Shown: positions 23,555 through 31,995, numbered from the stretch's first letter. The stretch is DNA of 36,254 nt from Verrucomicrobiota bacterium (GCA_003641745.1 QNAI01000016.1:1-36254), one strand, 5' to 3'. The notes: a model not told the origin generated them from the sequence alone. Numbers and translations are program-made.

Positions 23555-24649
23555 ATGACCTCACGCGAACGAATGCTGACCGCGTTAAGCAATGGCCGGC
23601 CGGATCGATTGCCCTGCCAGGTTCACGGCTGGATGCAGTTCTACCTGGATACCTATCTGGACGGAATGGACTGGTGGGAGGCCAATGATCGATTCGGTCT
23701 CGACGGGGCCATCTATGTGTCCCCCATCTACACCTACGACGAGCAGGAAACCTGGCGGGTCGAACACCGGGAGCTCGGGCCCGATCGGGATGGCAATGAA
23801 CAATGGGAGGAAACCATCCATACTCCGGACGGCGACCTGCACCACGCCGGTGCGCGCAACCCGATCACTCCCTGGACGACAGAATACCTGATCAAGTCCG
23901 CTGAGGATTTTTCCATCTGGGAGAAACACCACCCGGAACCCAGCGGGGCCGACCTGTCAGAGGTGAATGCGGCCAGTGAACGGATGGGGGACCGGGGGAT
24001 TATCCGCTCACATCCCTACAGCACGGGTCAGGGTAGTCCGTGGCAGAGTTTCTGCATTCTCTACGGGACGGAGGAAGCCATTATTCTGGGGATGGATGAG
24101 CCGGATGTGCTTCACCATATGCTCGATACCATTCTCGAGCGCACCTTGCGGGTCACCCGCATGTGGTCCGGAACCCGGGCCGACATGGTGGAAATGGGCG
24201 GAGGCGCCGGCTCCAGCACCGTGATCAGCCCCAATTTTTTCAAGGAGTTCTGCCTGTCCTACGACCAGCGCCAGATCGAAGTTTTCCACGATGTCGGAGT
24301 CAAGGTCGTCTATCATCTCTGTGGCGGCCTCATGGAAATGCTCGACCTGGTGGTGGAGACCGGGACCGATGGTCTCGAAACCATGACTCCACCTTCGATG
24401 GGCGGGAATTGCGACCTCCGGGAGGCATCGCGTCGAATCGGCGACAAGGTGTTTTTCATCGGCGGTTTCGATCAGAATACGGGGTTCGAGCATGGAACGC
24501 CCGAAGTGGCCCGGAAACAGGTAAGAGAGCTCTTCGAGGCGACCCGGGATCACGCCGGGTATATCTGTTGTCCGTCCGATCATTTCTTCCACGGCGACCC
24601 GGAAAACCTCCAAGCCTTCGCCGATGCCTGCCGGGAATGTGTGTATTAG
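23555..24649 (+). CDS. Uroporphyrinogen decarboxylase-family protein, methyltransferase-like (1)
   Basis: The 364-aa product (start MTSRERMLTALSNGRPDRLP, the standard family opening) has the UroD TIM-barrel fold. It carries His254 and Cys256 in VVYHLCGGLMEM and Cys338/Cys339 in AGYICCPSDHF. This H-x-C...C pattern is the zinc site of MtaA/MtbA-like corrinoid:coenzyme methyltransferases, which activate a thiol for methyl transfer. True heme-pathway HemE lacks it. The protein is therefore more likely a methyl-transfer enzyme, perhaps in one-carbon catabolism, than a decarboxylase. No corrinoid protein gene is adjacent. A second, more divergent family member follows at 25132. Confidence 0.85.
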   Translation: MTSRERMLTALSNGRPDRLPCQVHGWMQFYLDTYLDGMDWWEANDRFGLDGAIYVSPIYTYDEQETWRVEHRELGPDRDGNEQWEETIHTPDGDLHHAGARNPITPWTTEYLIKSAEDFSIWEKHHPEPSGADLSEVNAASERMGDRGIIRSHPYSTGQGSPWQSFCILYGTEEAIILGMDEPDVLHHMLDTILERTLRVTRMWSGTRADMVEMGGGAGSSTVISPNFFKEFCLSYDQRQIEVFHDVGVKVVYHLCGGLMEMLDLVVETGTDGLETMTPPSMGGNCDLREASRRIGDKVFFIGGFDQNTGFEHGTPEVARKQVRELFEATRDHAGYICCPSDHFFHGDPENLQAFADACRECVY

Positions 24650-24708
24650 GGACCAGCCTGTAGGATTGAGAATGCTCCAGATTTGACTCGCGCCGGCCAC
24701 GCTCAAAA

Positions 24709-25004
24709 CGCCAAGACGCAGAGAACAAGGCTCCGAGTTTTTTTGACAGAATTTACAGGATTAACTGGATTGGATTCTGAATCGAAAAAGAAAAACTGGA
24801 GCCCTCATCCAAATCACCTCCTGTGAATCCTGCTGTGCCCGTCTCACCGCGGTGAAAAAGCTTATTTGGAGTTCCACCAGACCATAGCAAGACTGGATTC
24901 TTGCTCTCTATTCCTTTCCTGTAAATCCTGTTAATCCTGTCCAAAACACTCCTGAAGCCCGGCCCAAAAGCAGCTCAATCTCTGCGCCCCTGTGTCTCTG
25001 CGCG
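24709..25004. repeat. Imperfect palindromic element (copy 1) with 9-bp-unit arms
   Basis: Outer ends CAAGACGCAGAGA and GTGTCTCTGCGCG, and inner ends TTTGACAGAATTTACAGGA and TCCTGTAAATCC...GTCC, are inverted relatives. Copy 2 at 32598-32849 is collinear across the whole length, sharing CCAGACCATAG, CACTCCTGAAGC and GCAGCTCAATCTCTGCGCC. The element occupies most of the gap 24650-25131, which otherwise holds no gene; the remaining sequence to 25131 should contain the promoter of the next gene. Confidence 0.75.
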
Positions 25005-25131
25005 GGACTCAGGTCTGATAATCAATCAGGATGGACAACCTTCTTTGCGTGAGACAGAACTCAGAAGAACGAATCGGTAGATCTCTCAGTGAGTTCCGCG
25101 CCTCCGTGAGTTACCTTTCTTCTCCCCAATC

Positions 25132-26274
25132 ATGACACGAAAATTAAAATGGACTCGCCACGAGGACCTGGCAATTGATCGCCGTCCTTCGATTGGTCGG
25201 CGTGAATACATCGATCACATGACCTTCCAGTCAAACGATCGTCCGCTCTTTACCGAGATCTTCGGACCGATCATCGGCCTGAAGGAAGAATGGGAGGAGC
25301 AGGGGGCGACTGCGGAGGAACTGGATTTCTCTGCTTTCCGCTATCGGACTCCGGATCGTGTATTCGTACCGGTTGTGACCGGGCGCCAGGGCGGTCATCC
25401 GGTTGTGGTGCTGGAGGACACGGATGAACACCGCATCTTCCGCGATGAACTCGGGCGTACCATGCAACTGCCGAAAGCGACCGCGACCTTGCCGCTTCCC
25501 CTTGATTTCCCCGTGAAGTCCATGGATGACTGGCTGAAGATCAAGCCATGGTACCAATTCTGCGAGGAACGATTCTCTCCGGGTTGGGAAGCGACGGCGC
25601 GTCAGTATCTCGAGGCTGACAAGGTGGTTGCGGTCTATATCCCCGGCGGTTTTGACGAGACCAGGGAATTGATGGGAGAGGAGGAACTCTGCATGGCCTA
25701 TTACGAACAACCGGAATTGATACACGATATTCTGGATACGATCGGGGACTGTGCGCAGCGGGTTCTCGATCGCGTATCGGCCACAGTCACGGTGGACGTC
25801 CTGGTCGTGCACGAGGACATGGCCGGAAAGTCCGGACCCTTGGTCGGGCCCGATCAGATCAGGGAATTCGTCCTGCCTTACTACCGCCGGATCTGGGATA
25901 TGATGAGGGAGCGGGGAACACGTCTCTTCGACCAGGACAGCGATGGCGACATGAACCCGGTGATCGACGTCTTCCTGGAAGCCGGTATCAATTCCATGCA
26001 TCCCATGGAACCGGCCGCAAATATGGACATCGTAAAGGTCCGTGAGAAGTATGGGAACCGGCTGGCCTTTTACGGCGGTATCGACAAGCACGTTATCCGA
26101 AAAGGGCACGAAGCCATCGAGGCCGAACTCGAGTACAAGATCCCCCCCATGGTTCGCACTGGTGGCTGCGTGATCGGTCTCGATCACCGAATTCCAAACG
26201 GCACCCCTCTTGAGGCCTACCGATTCTATCTGGAAAAGGCCTGGGAAATCATGGAAAGAGAATTACAGGGTTGA
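25132..26274 (+). CDS. Uroporphyrinogen decarboxylase-family protein (2)
   Basis: The 380-aa product is a second UroD-fold protein with low identity to the first. It starts MTRKLKWTRHEDL and has RREYIDHMTF, LPYYRRIWDMMRERG and AFYGGIDKHVIRKG as family blocks. At the place where family 1 has H-x-C it reads DQDSDGD (267-273), so the zinc-ligating His and Cys are missing; FLEAGINSMHPMEPAANMDI follows, as in many environmental UroD-like proteins of unknown role. It is therefore neither a clear HemE nor an MtaA-type enzyme. The stop overlaps a TTG of the MORN-protein frame, and the next likely ATG is 24 nt later, so the genes are probably co-transcribed. Confidence 0.82.
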   Translation: MTRKLKWTRHEDLAIDRRPSIGRREYIDHMTFQSNDRPLFTEIFGPIIGLKEEWEEQGATAEELDFSAFRYRTPDRVFVPVVTGRQGGHPVVVLEDTDEHRIFRDELGRTMQLPKATATLPLPLDFPVKSMDDWLKIKPWYQFCEERFSPGWEATARQYLEADKVVAVYIPGGFDETRELMGEEELCMAYYEQPELIHDILDTIGDCAQRVLDRVSATVTVDVLVVHEDMAGKSGPLVGPDQIREFVLPYYRRIWDMMRERGTRLFDQDSDGDMNPVIDVFLEAGINSMHPMEPAANMDIVKVREKYGNRLAFYGGIDKHVIRKGHEAIEAELEYKIPPMVRTGGCVIGLDHRIPNGTPLEAYRFYLEKAWEIMERELQG

Positions 26275-26297
26275 AGCCCGGCAGACTCAGGTATCCC

Positions 26298-27152
26298 ATG
26301 GGTTTCATGGCGAGCAAACGGCAAATTCTCTCGACTGCGGCTTTCTGCCTGGGGTTCGCCCTGGTTGCGGGTTCCTTGGTCAATGCGGCGGAGGGACGCT
26401 GGCTGGAGGATCGACTCACGGGAATTCGCGTCTGGAGCTCGGAGCCGAAGGCAGATACCGCCATCAGCTGGTCCGGCGGAGAGCTCGATGGACAGGCGTC
26501 AGGGCTTGGTGTGCTTTCCGTCTTTGAAACGGGTCGACTCCTCGCCCGGTACACCGGCACCATGCGTTCAGGTCGGGCCGAGGGGGGCGGAGAAGCGTAT
26601 TGGTTGAAGGACAGCGAGCGTTATTCCTTTATCGGGCCCTTCAGTGGCGGTGAACCACATGGTTCCGGCACGGTGACTTTCCCGGACGGCAGCACCTTTA
26701 CCACTTCATTCGTAAATGGCGAGATTGGCAGTTCCGGAGTCTATCAGGGTTCGAACGGGGAACGTTACGAGGGCGAACTCAAGAATGGGCTTCCCGAAGG
26801 TAAGGGCCTGCATGTTTCAGAGCATGGTGAGATCTACGAGGGTGAATTTCACGCCGGGAAACGGTCTGGCGAGGGGGAGCTTCTCCTGCCGGATGGGACG
26901 GTCATGAAGGGACAGTTTGAGAATGACGAACCGAACGGCCTGGTTCGGGTCGATCTGACCGACGGCGGTGTCTTCGTCGGGCAAGTCGTCGACGGTGCTG
27001 CCAATGGAGACGGTGTCTACACTTCGCCTGACGGTGTGGTCTATCGGGGACCGTTCAATCAGGACGAGCCGAACGGATCCTTTGAGGTGACAAAGCCGGA
27101 CGGGACACAGTCGACCGAGGTTTGGAAGATGGGGGAAAAGACCATATGGTGA
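26298..27152 (+). CDS. Exported MORN-repeat protein
   Basis: The 284-aa product starts at an ATG at 26298 (an ATG at 26307 is also possible) and has a signal peptide, with hydrophobic core STAAFCLGFALVAGSLV. From about residue 85 it consists of MORN-type repeats of roughly 23 residues, for example YEGELKNGLPEGKG, YEGEFHAGKRSGEG and YRGPFNQDEPNG. Each gives a beta hairpin. MORN repeats bind lipids or serve as elongated scaffolds; bacterial exported examples have no settled function. It lies 24 nt after the UroD-like gene and overlaps the next gene (ATGGTGA at 27146-27152), whose product has a peptidoglycan-binding domain, so an envelope role for the pair is likely. Confidence 0.82.
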   Translation: MGFMASKRQILSTAAFCLGFALVAGSLVNAAEGRWLEDRLTGIRVWSSEPKADTAISWSGGELDGQASGLGVLSVFETGRLLARYTGTMRSGRAEGGGEAYWLKDSERYSFIGPFSGGEPHGSGTVTFPDGSTFTTSFVNGEIGSSGVYQGSNGERYEGELKNGLPEGKGLHVSEHGEIYEGEFHAGKRSGEGELLLPDGTVMKGQFENDEPNGLVRVDLTDGGVFVGQVVDGAANGDGVYTSPDGVVYRGPFNQDEPNGSFEVTKPDGTQSTEVWKMGEKTIW

Positions 27153-27754
27153 ATCAACGGCTGGTTATTTTCGGGGGGCAGGGACGTCTGAATCGGATGG
27201 TCCTGGTTGCTGTTCTGGTTGGAGCGACGATCGGATGGGTTCGTCCAATCGAGGCCGGTATTTTTGGCAATGCCTTTGGCGGCGCGATGCAGGGAGCCTT
27301 GCTGGGCGGCCTGCTCGATGGTCACGACGGGGCACAAACGGGGGCCGCCATCGGGGCGGGCGTCGGTCTCCTGACCGGAATCGCGGAAAACGAGAAGAGA
27401 CGTGACGCTGAGAGGGCGGCTCAGGAGCGCTATGAACAACGCAAGTGGGCCATGGAGGAGCAGCAGCGAGCCGCGGATGCGGCCCGCTGGGAGGCGGAGA
27501 AATACCAGGTCGAGGACGGTGTTCCCTCCAACCTGGCATCGATCGGCGGGCTGCAGCCGCATGAGGATGCAAAGCTGATCACCGAAATCCAGCGATCACT
27601 GGTCAAGCTGGGGTACGATCCCGGCAATGTCGACGGGACGCTCAGCGAACAGACCATTTCCGGCATCATGGTCTATCAGTCCAGGGCGGGTCTGCTGGAA
27701 ACCGGACAGCCTTCGCAGGAACTTCTGAAGCATATGGTCCGGAACGGTGGTTGA
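27146..27754 (+). CDS. Glycine-zipper, peptidoglycan-binding-domain protein
   Basis: The 202-aa product has an N-terminal hydrophobic segment (about 17-38, signal or anchor), a Gly-rich zipper (about 41-80, with GGAMQGALLGGLLDG and GAAIGAGVGLLTG), a charged helix likely forming a coiled coil (81-120), and a C-terminal peptidoglycan_binding_1-like three-helix domain (about 143-198, EIQRSLVKLGYDPGNVDG). Glycine zippers insert into membranes and oligomerise. The protein is probably periplasmic or outer-membrane-attached and tethered to the wall. GGGGGAAAAG 5 nt before the ATG is a good ribosome binding site. The start overlaps the end of the MORN gene by 7 nt, indicating translational coupling. 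Confidence 0.82.
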   Translation: MVNQRLVIFGGQGRLNRMVLVAVLVGATIGWVRPIEAGIFGNAFGGAMQGALLGGLLDGHDGAQTGAAIGAGVGLLTGIAENEKRRDAERAAQERYEQRKWAMEEQQRAADAARWEAEKYQVEDGVPSNLASIGGLQPHEDAKLITEIQRSLVKLGYDPGNVDGTLSEQTISGIMVYQSRAGLLETGQPSQELLKHMVRNGG

Positions 27755-27962
27755 TCGTCCCGGGACTGGTGGATGTTCATGGGCCACCACTGAAGATGAT
27801 GTCGAGTTGAGCCTCGCAGCAATTCTACGAGTGGCAGAAACGATTGCCGGACCTGGGTGATCGGTCTTGAAGTAGATCCAGTTTTCGCCCAATAAGTGAC
27901 TTTGTTGTCGTTTCCTTGGTTCTCCAAACCGTCCCTTCTCTCAATTCGAACCCCTAAGCCAG

Positions 27963-28367
27963 ATGCGTCGTCTCTATAAACCTTTCTTTATCGCCTTCGG
28001 ACTTATCTATATCCTGACAGGCTTGGCTTTGGCCTTCACCCGCGAGTTTTTCAATTTCTTTCTCACGCCTCCGCCTTTGCCCGGCCCGGCCATCATTATT
28101 GCGTTTCTTTGCGTATTCGCCGGCCTGGCCCTTTTCGGAATTGCCTTCGTTGAATCAGTCCGATCCCGGCGATTCATTATCAAATTGGTGATTGCCGGCT
28201 ATGTTTTCGAGGCGGCCGCTCACCTGACGAACAGTTTCCTCGGCCATGCTCCTGCTTATGCGGGGCCGGTGGCCACCGTGATCATCGCCCTGATCATCAT
28301 CCTCTTGATCACGATAGATCGGGATCTCAAGATTGACCGGGAGTTCGATCTCCCAAATCCGAATTGA
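27963..28367 (+). CDS. Small four-helix membrane protein of unknown function
   Basis: The 134-aa product has four strongly hydrophobic segments (about 7-26, 42-65, 72-90, 99-118) with short polar loops and an Arg-rich start, so an inner-membrane protein with both ends in the cytoplasm is predicted. I do not recognise a family. It begins 208 bp after the previous gene, a stretch in which I see only weak repeat-like fragments. Its stop codon overlaps the ATG of the next gene by one base (TGATG, 28365-28369), suggesting the pair is made together. Confidence 0.7.
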   Translation: MRRLYKPFFIAFGLIYILTGLALAFTREFFNFFLTPPPLPGPAIIIAFLCVFAGLALFGIAFVESVRSRRFIIKLVIAGYVFEAAAHLTNSFLGHAPAYAGPVATVIIALIIILLITIDRDLKIDREFDLPNPN

Positions 28368-28861
28368 TGAAGAAAGCGTCGAAATCCAAGAAGGGCAGGG
28401 AAAAGGCTCCATCCGCGGAGGTGCTTCTCCGCGCTCTTCTCGGCATCTGGCAATCGGGCGACACGACCGATCTGAAGACCATCCTTCATAAGGACATTGT
28501 CTACGAGGACGTGCCGAATGACCATGCGTTCTCCGGCCTCGACGAGGTTGCAGGCTATATCGACCACGTCCATTCCTGGGCCTCAGATCTCCGGATCGAA
28601 GTCAGGTCGATTGAAACCAGTTCGAAAATGGCTGTCGCTGAATGGACCATGATCGCCCGGCAAGGCCAACCAATGGGTTCGCGGGTCAGGGTTGCCACCA
28701 ATCGCAAGATCCGTCTTCGCGGTGTGACCCTGGTTCGTGCGTCCAGGGGTCGGATCACAAAGGCCACCGATTACCACGACGCCCTGAGCCTGATGCGGCA
28801 GCTTGGTGGTCGTGTTGACCTGCCTGGCGGCGGGACGATGGATCCACTCAGAGTTGAGTGA
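28367..28861 (+). CDS. NTF2/SnoaL-like protein
   Basis: The 164-aa product opens with a Lys-rich tail (MKKASKSKKGREK) followed by an NTF2-like cone fold of about 120 residues. LLRALLGIWQSGDTTDLKTILHKDIVYEDVPNDHAFSG-type sequence, with FSGLDEVAGYIDHVHSW and ITKATDYHDALSLMRQLG, matches the layout of SnoaL/ester-cyclase-like proteins. The fold hosts small ligands or acts on polyketide-like substrates, and many bacterial members have no known reaction. His and Asp residues line the expected pocket. It is coupled to the upstream four-helix membrane protein gene by a one-base start/stop overlap. Confidence 0.75.
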   Translation: MKKASKSKKGREKAPSAEVLLRALLGIWQSGDTTDLKTILHKDIVYEDVPNDHAFSGLDEVAGYIDHVHSWASDLRIEVRSIETSSKMAVAEWTMIARQGQPMGSRVRVATNRKIRLRGVTLVRASRGRITKATDYHDALSLMRQLGGRVDLPGGGTMDPLRVE

Positions 28862-28897
28862 TCGAGGAATAGCGCCAGGGGGTCATAACAGCACTAG

Positions 28898-28950
28898 GGG
28901 GTCACGTCTTGACTTTTGACAAGGATTGTCAAAAGTCAAGACGTGACCCC
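28898..28950. repeat. Perfect 25-bp-stem, 3-nt-loop hairpin
   Basis: 28898-28922 and 28926-28950 are exact reverse complements; the loop is GGA. The arms run GGGGTCACGTC...TTTTGACAA, so the foot again is GGGGTCA/TGACCCC. It follows the NTF2-like gene by 36 bp and could end transcription, but no T-run follows directly. Confidence 0.9.
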
Positions 28951-29006
28951 TTTATCCTTGTCAAAAGTCAAGACGTGACCCTTTATCCTTGTCTGACCCC
29001 TTTATT
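28926..29006. repeat. Tandem repeat of the hairpin's right arm
   Basis: A 31-32-bp unit beginning TTGTCAAAAGTCAAG and ending CCCCTTTATCC occurs at 28926-28957 and 28958-28988, followed by a shortened unit TTGTCTGACCCCTTTATT at 28989-29006. The tract ends about 63 bp before the MscS gene and therefore lies in its promoter region. Confidence 0.85.
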
Positions 29007-29069
29007 CTGCAGCATTGACCGGTCGAACAGTGGGGCGGTAGGTTCAGCCACCATACCTGAAATCATATC

Positions 29070-29987
29070 ATGGAAGTAGAATCTGCACAGGTTGAAACAG
29101 TCATGGAAGAGGTGCTTGAGCCGGTTGAGGCTTTTTTCCAATTCATGCAACGGGACTTCGTGTTCGGGAGCCTCAGTTTCACTCCCTTGTCGATCCTGCT
29201 CGGGGTTGTGTTGTTGACTGGTCTGGTTCTGCTCAATTCGATTCTGAAGCGGGTTCTTCGGCGCCGGGTCTTCCCTCGGGCCGGACTGACACCCGGGGTC
29301 AGTTCGGCCATGTCGACCCTGGCCGGCTACATCATCCTGGTGATCGGCCTCCTGATCATTCTGCCCATCTCGGTGCAGGGCTTCAATATGGCCACCCTCG
29401 GTGTTCTGCTGGGAGCGGTGTCGTTCGGTATCGGCTTCGGCCTGCGCAATATCGCGGACAATTTCGTGAGCGGCCTGATCCTCCTGATCGAACGGCCGAT
29501 CAAGGTGGGCGACCGGATCGAGGTCGAGGGCGTGTTCGGTACCGTCAATGAAATCCGGGCGCGCAGCACGACCGTGGTCACGAATGATAACATCTCGATC
29601 ATCGTTCCCAATTCCCAGTTCATCGCCTCCCAGGTGACCAATGTCAGCCACAGCGACAGCTTGGTGCGTTACCGGATGCCGGTGGGCGTTCACTACAATA
29701 GTGATGTACATGTGGTGACGAAGGCGCTGCTTGAGGCCGCGAGTGCCTGCGAGGCGTTGAAGAAAGATCCGAAGCCCGCTGTTCGATTTCTGGAGTTCGG
29801 TGACAACTCGCTGAACTTTGAACTCTGGGTCTGGACCGATACTCATTTTGACCGTCCGAATAATCTGAAGAGCCAGGTCAACTACCTGATCTGGGACAAG
29901 CTCAAGAAATACGAGATCGAGATTCCCTATCCCCAGCGCGACCTTTACATCAAGGAAATGCCGGAAAGCATCAGGATTAAAGAATGA
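29070..29987 (+). CDS. Mechanosensitive channel, MscS family
   Basis: The 305-aa product is a small-conductance mechanosensitive channel that relieves osmotic downshock. It has TM1 (about 37-58), TM2 (83-102) and pore-lining TM3 (106-141) with the Gly/Ala-packed stretch GVLLGAVSFGIGFGLRNIADN, followed by SGLILLIERPIKVGDRIEV and the cytoplasmic beta domain (VFGTVNEIRARSTTVVTND, IIVPNSQFI). The C-terminal vestibule domain is complete. The length is close to E. coli MscS (286 aa). Its stop overlaps the start of the FkbM-like methyltransferase gene by 4 nt (ATGA at 29984-29987). Confidence 0.94.
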   Translation: MEVESAQVETVMEEVLEPVEAFFQFMQRDFVFGSLSFTPLSILLGVVLLTGLVLLNSILKRVLRRRVFPRAGLTPGVSSAMSTLAGYIILVIGLLIILPISVQGFNMATLGVLLGAVSFGIGFGLRNIADNFVSGLILLIERPIKVGDRIEVEGVFGTVNEIRARSTTVVTNDNISIIVPNSQFIASQVTNVSHSDSLVRYRMPVGVHYNSDVHVVTKALLEAASACEALKKDPKPAVRFLEFGDNSLNFELWVWTDTHFDRPNNLKSQVNYLIWDKLKKYEIEIPYPQRDLYIKEMPESIRIKE

Positions 29988-30835
29988 GTCAATTTCTGGT
30001 TTTCACACGCAACCGGCGCATTCCCCTGAATATCCGCCGCCTGGTCGGCGGTTGGTTCATCGGCAAGTCTGATCGCACCTATGAGTTGGATGTCGGGTCG
30101 GTCTACCGTGGGGCGCTCGACAACTATATCGAGTGGATGGTCTACATAACCGGCCAGTATTTCGAGTTTCCCTACATCAATCTGATTCGTCGACTCCACA
30201 ATGGAGGAATCGCCTTGGACATTGGAGCCAATGTCGGGAACCACGCGCTCGCATTTTCCGAGATCTTTGACCAAGTCTATGCGGTCGAACCGTATTCGCC
30301 GGTTTACAGGCGACTGGCCGCACGTCGCGAAATCAGCGATCGGATCCATCCGTTTCAGATCGCTCTGAGCGACCGGAGCGGATCGGTTTCGTTCCATGTA
30401 CCGGAAACTGATCATCGGGTCACCTCGGGATGGATTTCCGAAGATGGGGAGGAAAGGGTTGAATCCGCACGGGGCGACGAATTCGTTGCCGGTGCGATCG
30501 AGGGGCGGGTATCCTTTGTGAAGATCGATGTCGAGGGACACGAATCCCGGGTGCTCGAGGGCCTGGCGGACACCATCCGGTCTGCCCGCCCGACCATGAT
30601 GGTGGAAGCCTCAAAGGAGGTTCTCAAGACCCCGGATACAATGCGGGCTTTTTTTGCTCTCTTTCCGGACGATTATGTCTTCCATACCCTGAGCGGCCAG
30701 TCATCCTGGCCCGTGCAGCGGGATGTCGCTCGCACAACTCCGATCGACAGCAAACACCCGCGCAGACGTCGGCACAGCTGTGATATGATCTGCTTTGGCC
30801 GCGAGAAAAACTTCCGTTTGCAGCAATCCCGCTGA
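29984..30835 (+). CDS. FkbM-family SAM-dependent methyltransferase
   Basis: The 283-aa product has the FkbM methyltransferase layout: motif I GIALDIGANVGNHALAFS (about 75-92), an acidic residue after strand 2 (AVEPYSP, Glu102), and the family signature FVKIDVEGHE (178-187). FkbM-type enzymes methylate hydroxyl groups, frequently on sugars of surface polysaccharides or glycolipids. It is translationally coupled to the MscS gene through ATGA, an odd pairing that may only reflect packing. The C-terminus is basic (SKHPRRRRHS). The target is unknown. Confidence 0.88.
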   Translation: MSQFLVFTRNRRIPLNIRRLVGGWFIGKSDRTYELDVGSVYRGALDNYIEWMVYITGQYFEFPYINLIRRLHNGGIALDIGANVGNHALAFSEIFDQVYAVEPYSPVYRRLAARREISDRIHPFQIALSDRSGSVSFHVPETDHRVTSGWISEDGEERVESARGDEFVAGAIEGRVSFVKIDVEGHESRVLEGLADTIRSARPTMMVEASKEVLKTPDTMRAFFALFPDDYVFHTLSGQSSWPVQRDVARTTPIDSKHPRRRRHSCDMICFGREKNFRLQQSR

Positions 30836-30865
30836 GCGGGACTGTGCGGACATTTGGCCCGGGGA

Positions 30866-30885
30866 CGCGTCGACACAGCGACGCG
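30866..30885. repeat. Short GC-rich hairpin
   Basis: CGCGTCG (30866-30872) pairs with CGACGCG (30879-30885) around ACACAG, 31 nt after the FkbM-like gene. It may contribute to transcription termination, but no T-run follows. The adjacent ATTCTACAA phrase suggests it could also be a dispersed repeat fragment. Confidence 0.45.
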
Positions 30886-30966
30886 ATTCTACAACCTGAA
30901 TGCCAGATTCGACTGGCCGCGCCGCCCGGATTTCTCACACTCTGATCCCTTTCCCCTGAAACCAAC

Positions 30967-31995
30967 ATGATTCTTCCCAAAAGTAACAAGCTGACCGACG
31001 ACCAGTTCAAAGAGGTCACCGGAATAGTTGAAGAGTTCGATTGCAGCATCCAGGTCATTGTGGGTGCGGTGCGAACGATCTACGCGATTATCGGCGATGA
31101 GCGCCATGACCTGATGATCAAGCGGGTCGAGGGCCTGCCCTATATCGCCCGGGTCGACAATATCCAGTCGCCGCACAAACTGATGGATGTCAGGTCCGAC
31201 CTGGCAAACCACCAGGTTGAGGTTGGTGGGGTGAAGCTTGGACGCGAGCTTCTGGTCATTGCCGGTCACTGCACGATCGATCCGAAGAACCCCCAGCTTT
31301 TTTACGAGACGGCCGAGGCGGTCAAGGAGGCAGGCGGGCATGCGCTGCGGGGTGGGGTGTGGAAACCCCGAACGAACCCCTATTCATTCCAGGGAAGCGA
31401 AAAATCACTGAAGATCCTGATGGAGGCATCTTCGAGGACCGGGTTGCCCGTGGATACGGAGGTTATGGATGAAGCCCACTTGGAGATGGCCTTGGAAGCC
31501 GGCGTCCATATACTCCAGATCGGCACGAGGAACGCCTTGAATTACTCGCTCTTGCGCAATATAGGAAAGGCCATTGCGGGAAGAGATACCGTGGTTCTGC
31601 TCAAGCGGAGCCGGCATATGGGGCCGTTGGACGAGTTTATTGCCGCGGCGGAGTATATCGCCAACTTCGGGAACCCCAACATCATGCTCTGTCCCCGCGG
31701 CACCATGCCGACGCTCGAAGGGTACCGGAACCATCCGGATGAGTCGATCACCCCTCTGTTGAAGGAGCGCACCTGGGCGCCGGTCGTGATCGATCCGTCC
31801 CATTCCGTCGGCAGATCTGTCTATGTTGAGGCCTGCTGCATGGCCGCGATTGCCTATGGCGCCGACGGACTTTGCATCGAAACCCACGTGACCCCGTCGC
31901 GGGGAATCGGAGATGACCCCAAACAGGCCATCCAACCCGATGTGCTCAAAAGGATCATTGCCAAAGCCGAGCGACTCTGGGCCTTGCGCACCTGA
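30967..31995 (+). CDS. aroF: DAHP synthase, type I-beta, divergent
   Basis: The 342-aa product resembles 3-deoxy-7-phosphoheptulonate synthase, the first shikimate-pathway enzyme (phosphoenolpyruvate + erythrose 4-phosphate). An N-terminal ferredoxin-like regulatory domain (about 1-70) precedes the TIM barrel, as in the T. maritima enzyme. Metal ligands are kept: Cys102 (IAGHCTID), His279 (DPSHSVG), Glu305 (CIETH) and Asp316 (GDDPKQA), with the same 26- and 11-residue spacings between the last three as in the T. maritima enzyme. KPRT (133-136) and Arg214 (LLKRS) are also kept. Other normally strict positions differ: AGPCS is AGHCT, KRGM is KRSR and CERG is CPRG. It may be a paralogue with altered substrate or regulation. 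It stands alone, with 131 bp upstream. Confidence 0.82.
   Translation: MILPKSNKLTDDQFKEVTGIVEEFDCSIQVIVGAVRTIYAIIGDERHDLMIKRVEGLPYIARVDNIQSPHKLMDVRSDLANHQVEVGGVKLGRELLVIAGHCTIDPKNPQLFYETAEAVKEAGGHALRGGVWKPRTNPYSFQGSEKSLKILMEASSRTGLPVDTEVMDEAHLEMALEAGVHILQIGTRNALNYSLLRNIGKAIAGRDTVVLLKRSRHMGPLDEFIAAAEYIANFGNPNIMLCPRGTMPTLEGYRNHPDESITPLLKERTWAPVVIDPSHSVGRSVYVEACCMAAIAYGADGLCIETHVTPSRGIGDDPKQAIQPDVLKRIIAKAERLWALRT

Noticed and set aside
25231-26187. 318-codon open frame on the minus strand
   Set aside because: It lies wholly within the UroD-family gene on the other strand and shows no family motif.
23555-26274. Heme biosynthesis hemE genes
   Set aside because: Neither protein has the usual HemE N-terminal and active-site pattern, one has an MtaA-type zinc motif, and no other heme gene is nearby.
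28983-29846. 287-codon open frame on the minus strand
   Set aside because: It is antisense to the clear MscS gene; Gln/His/Asp-rich low-complexity translation.
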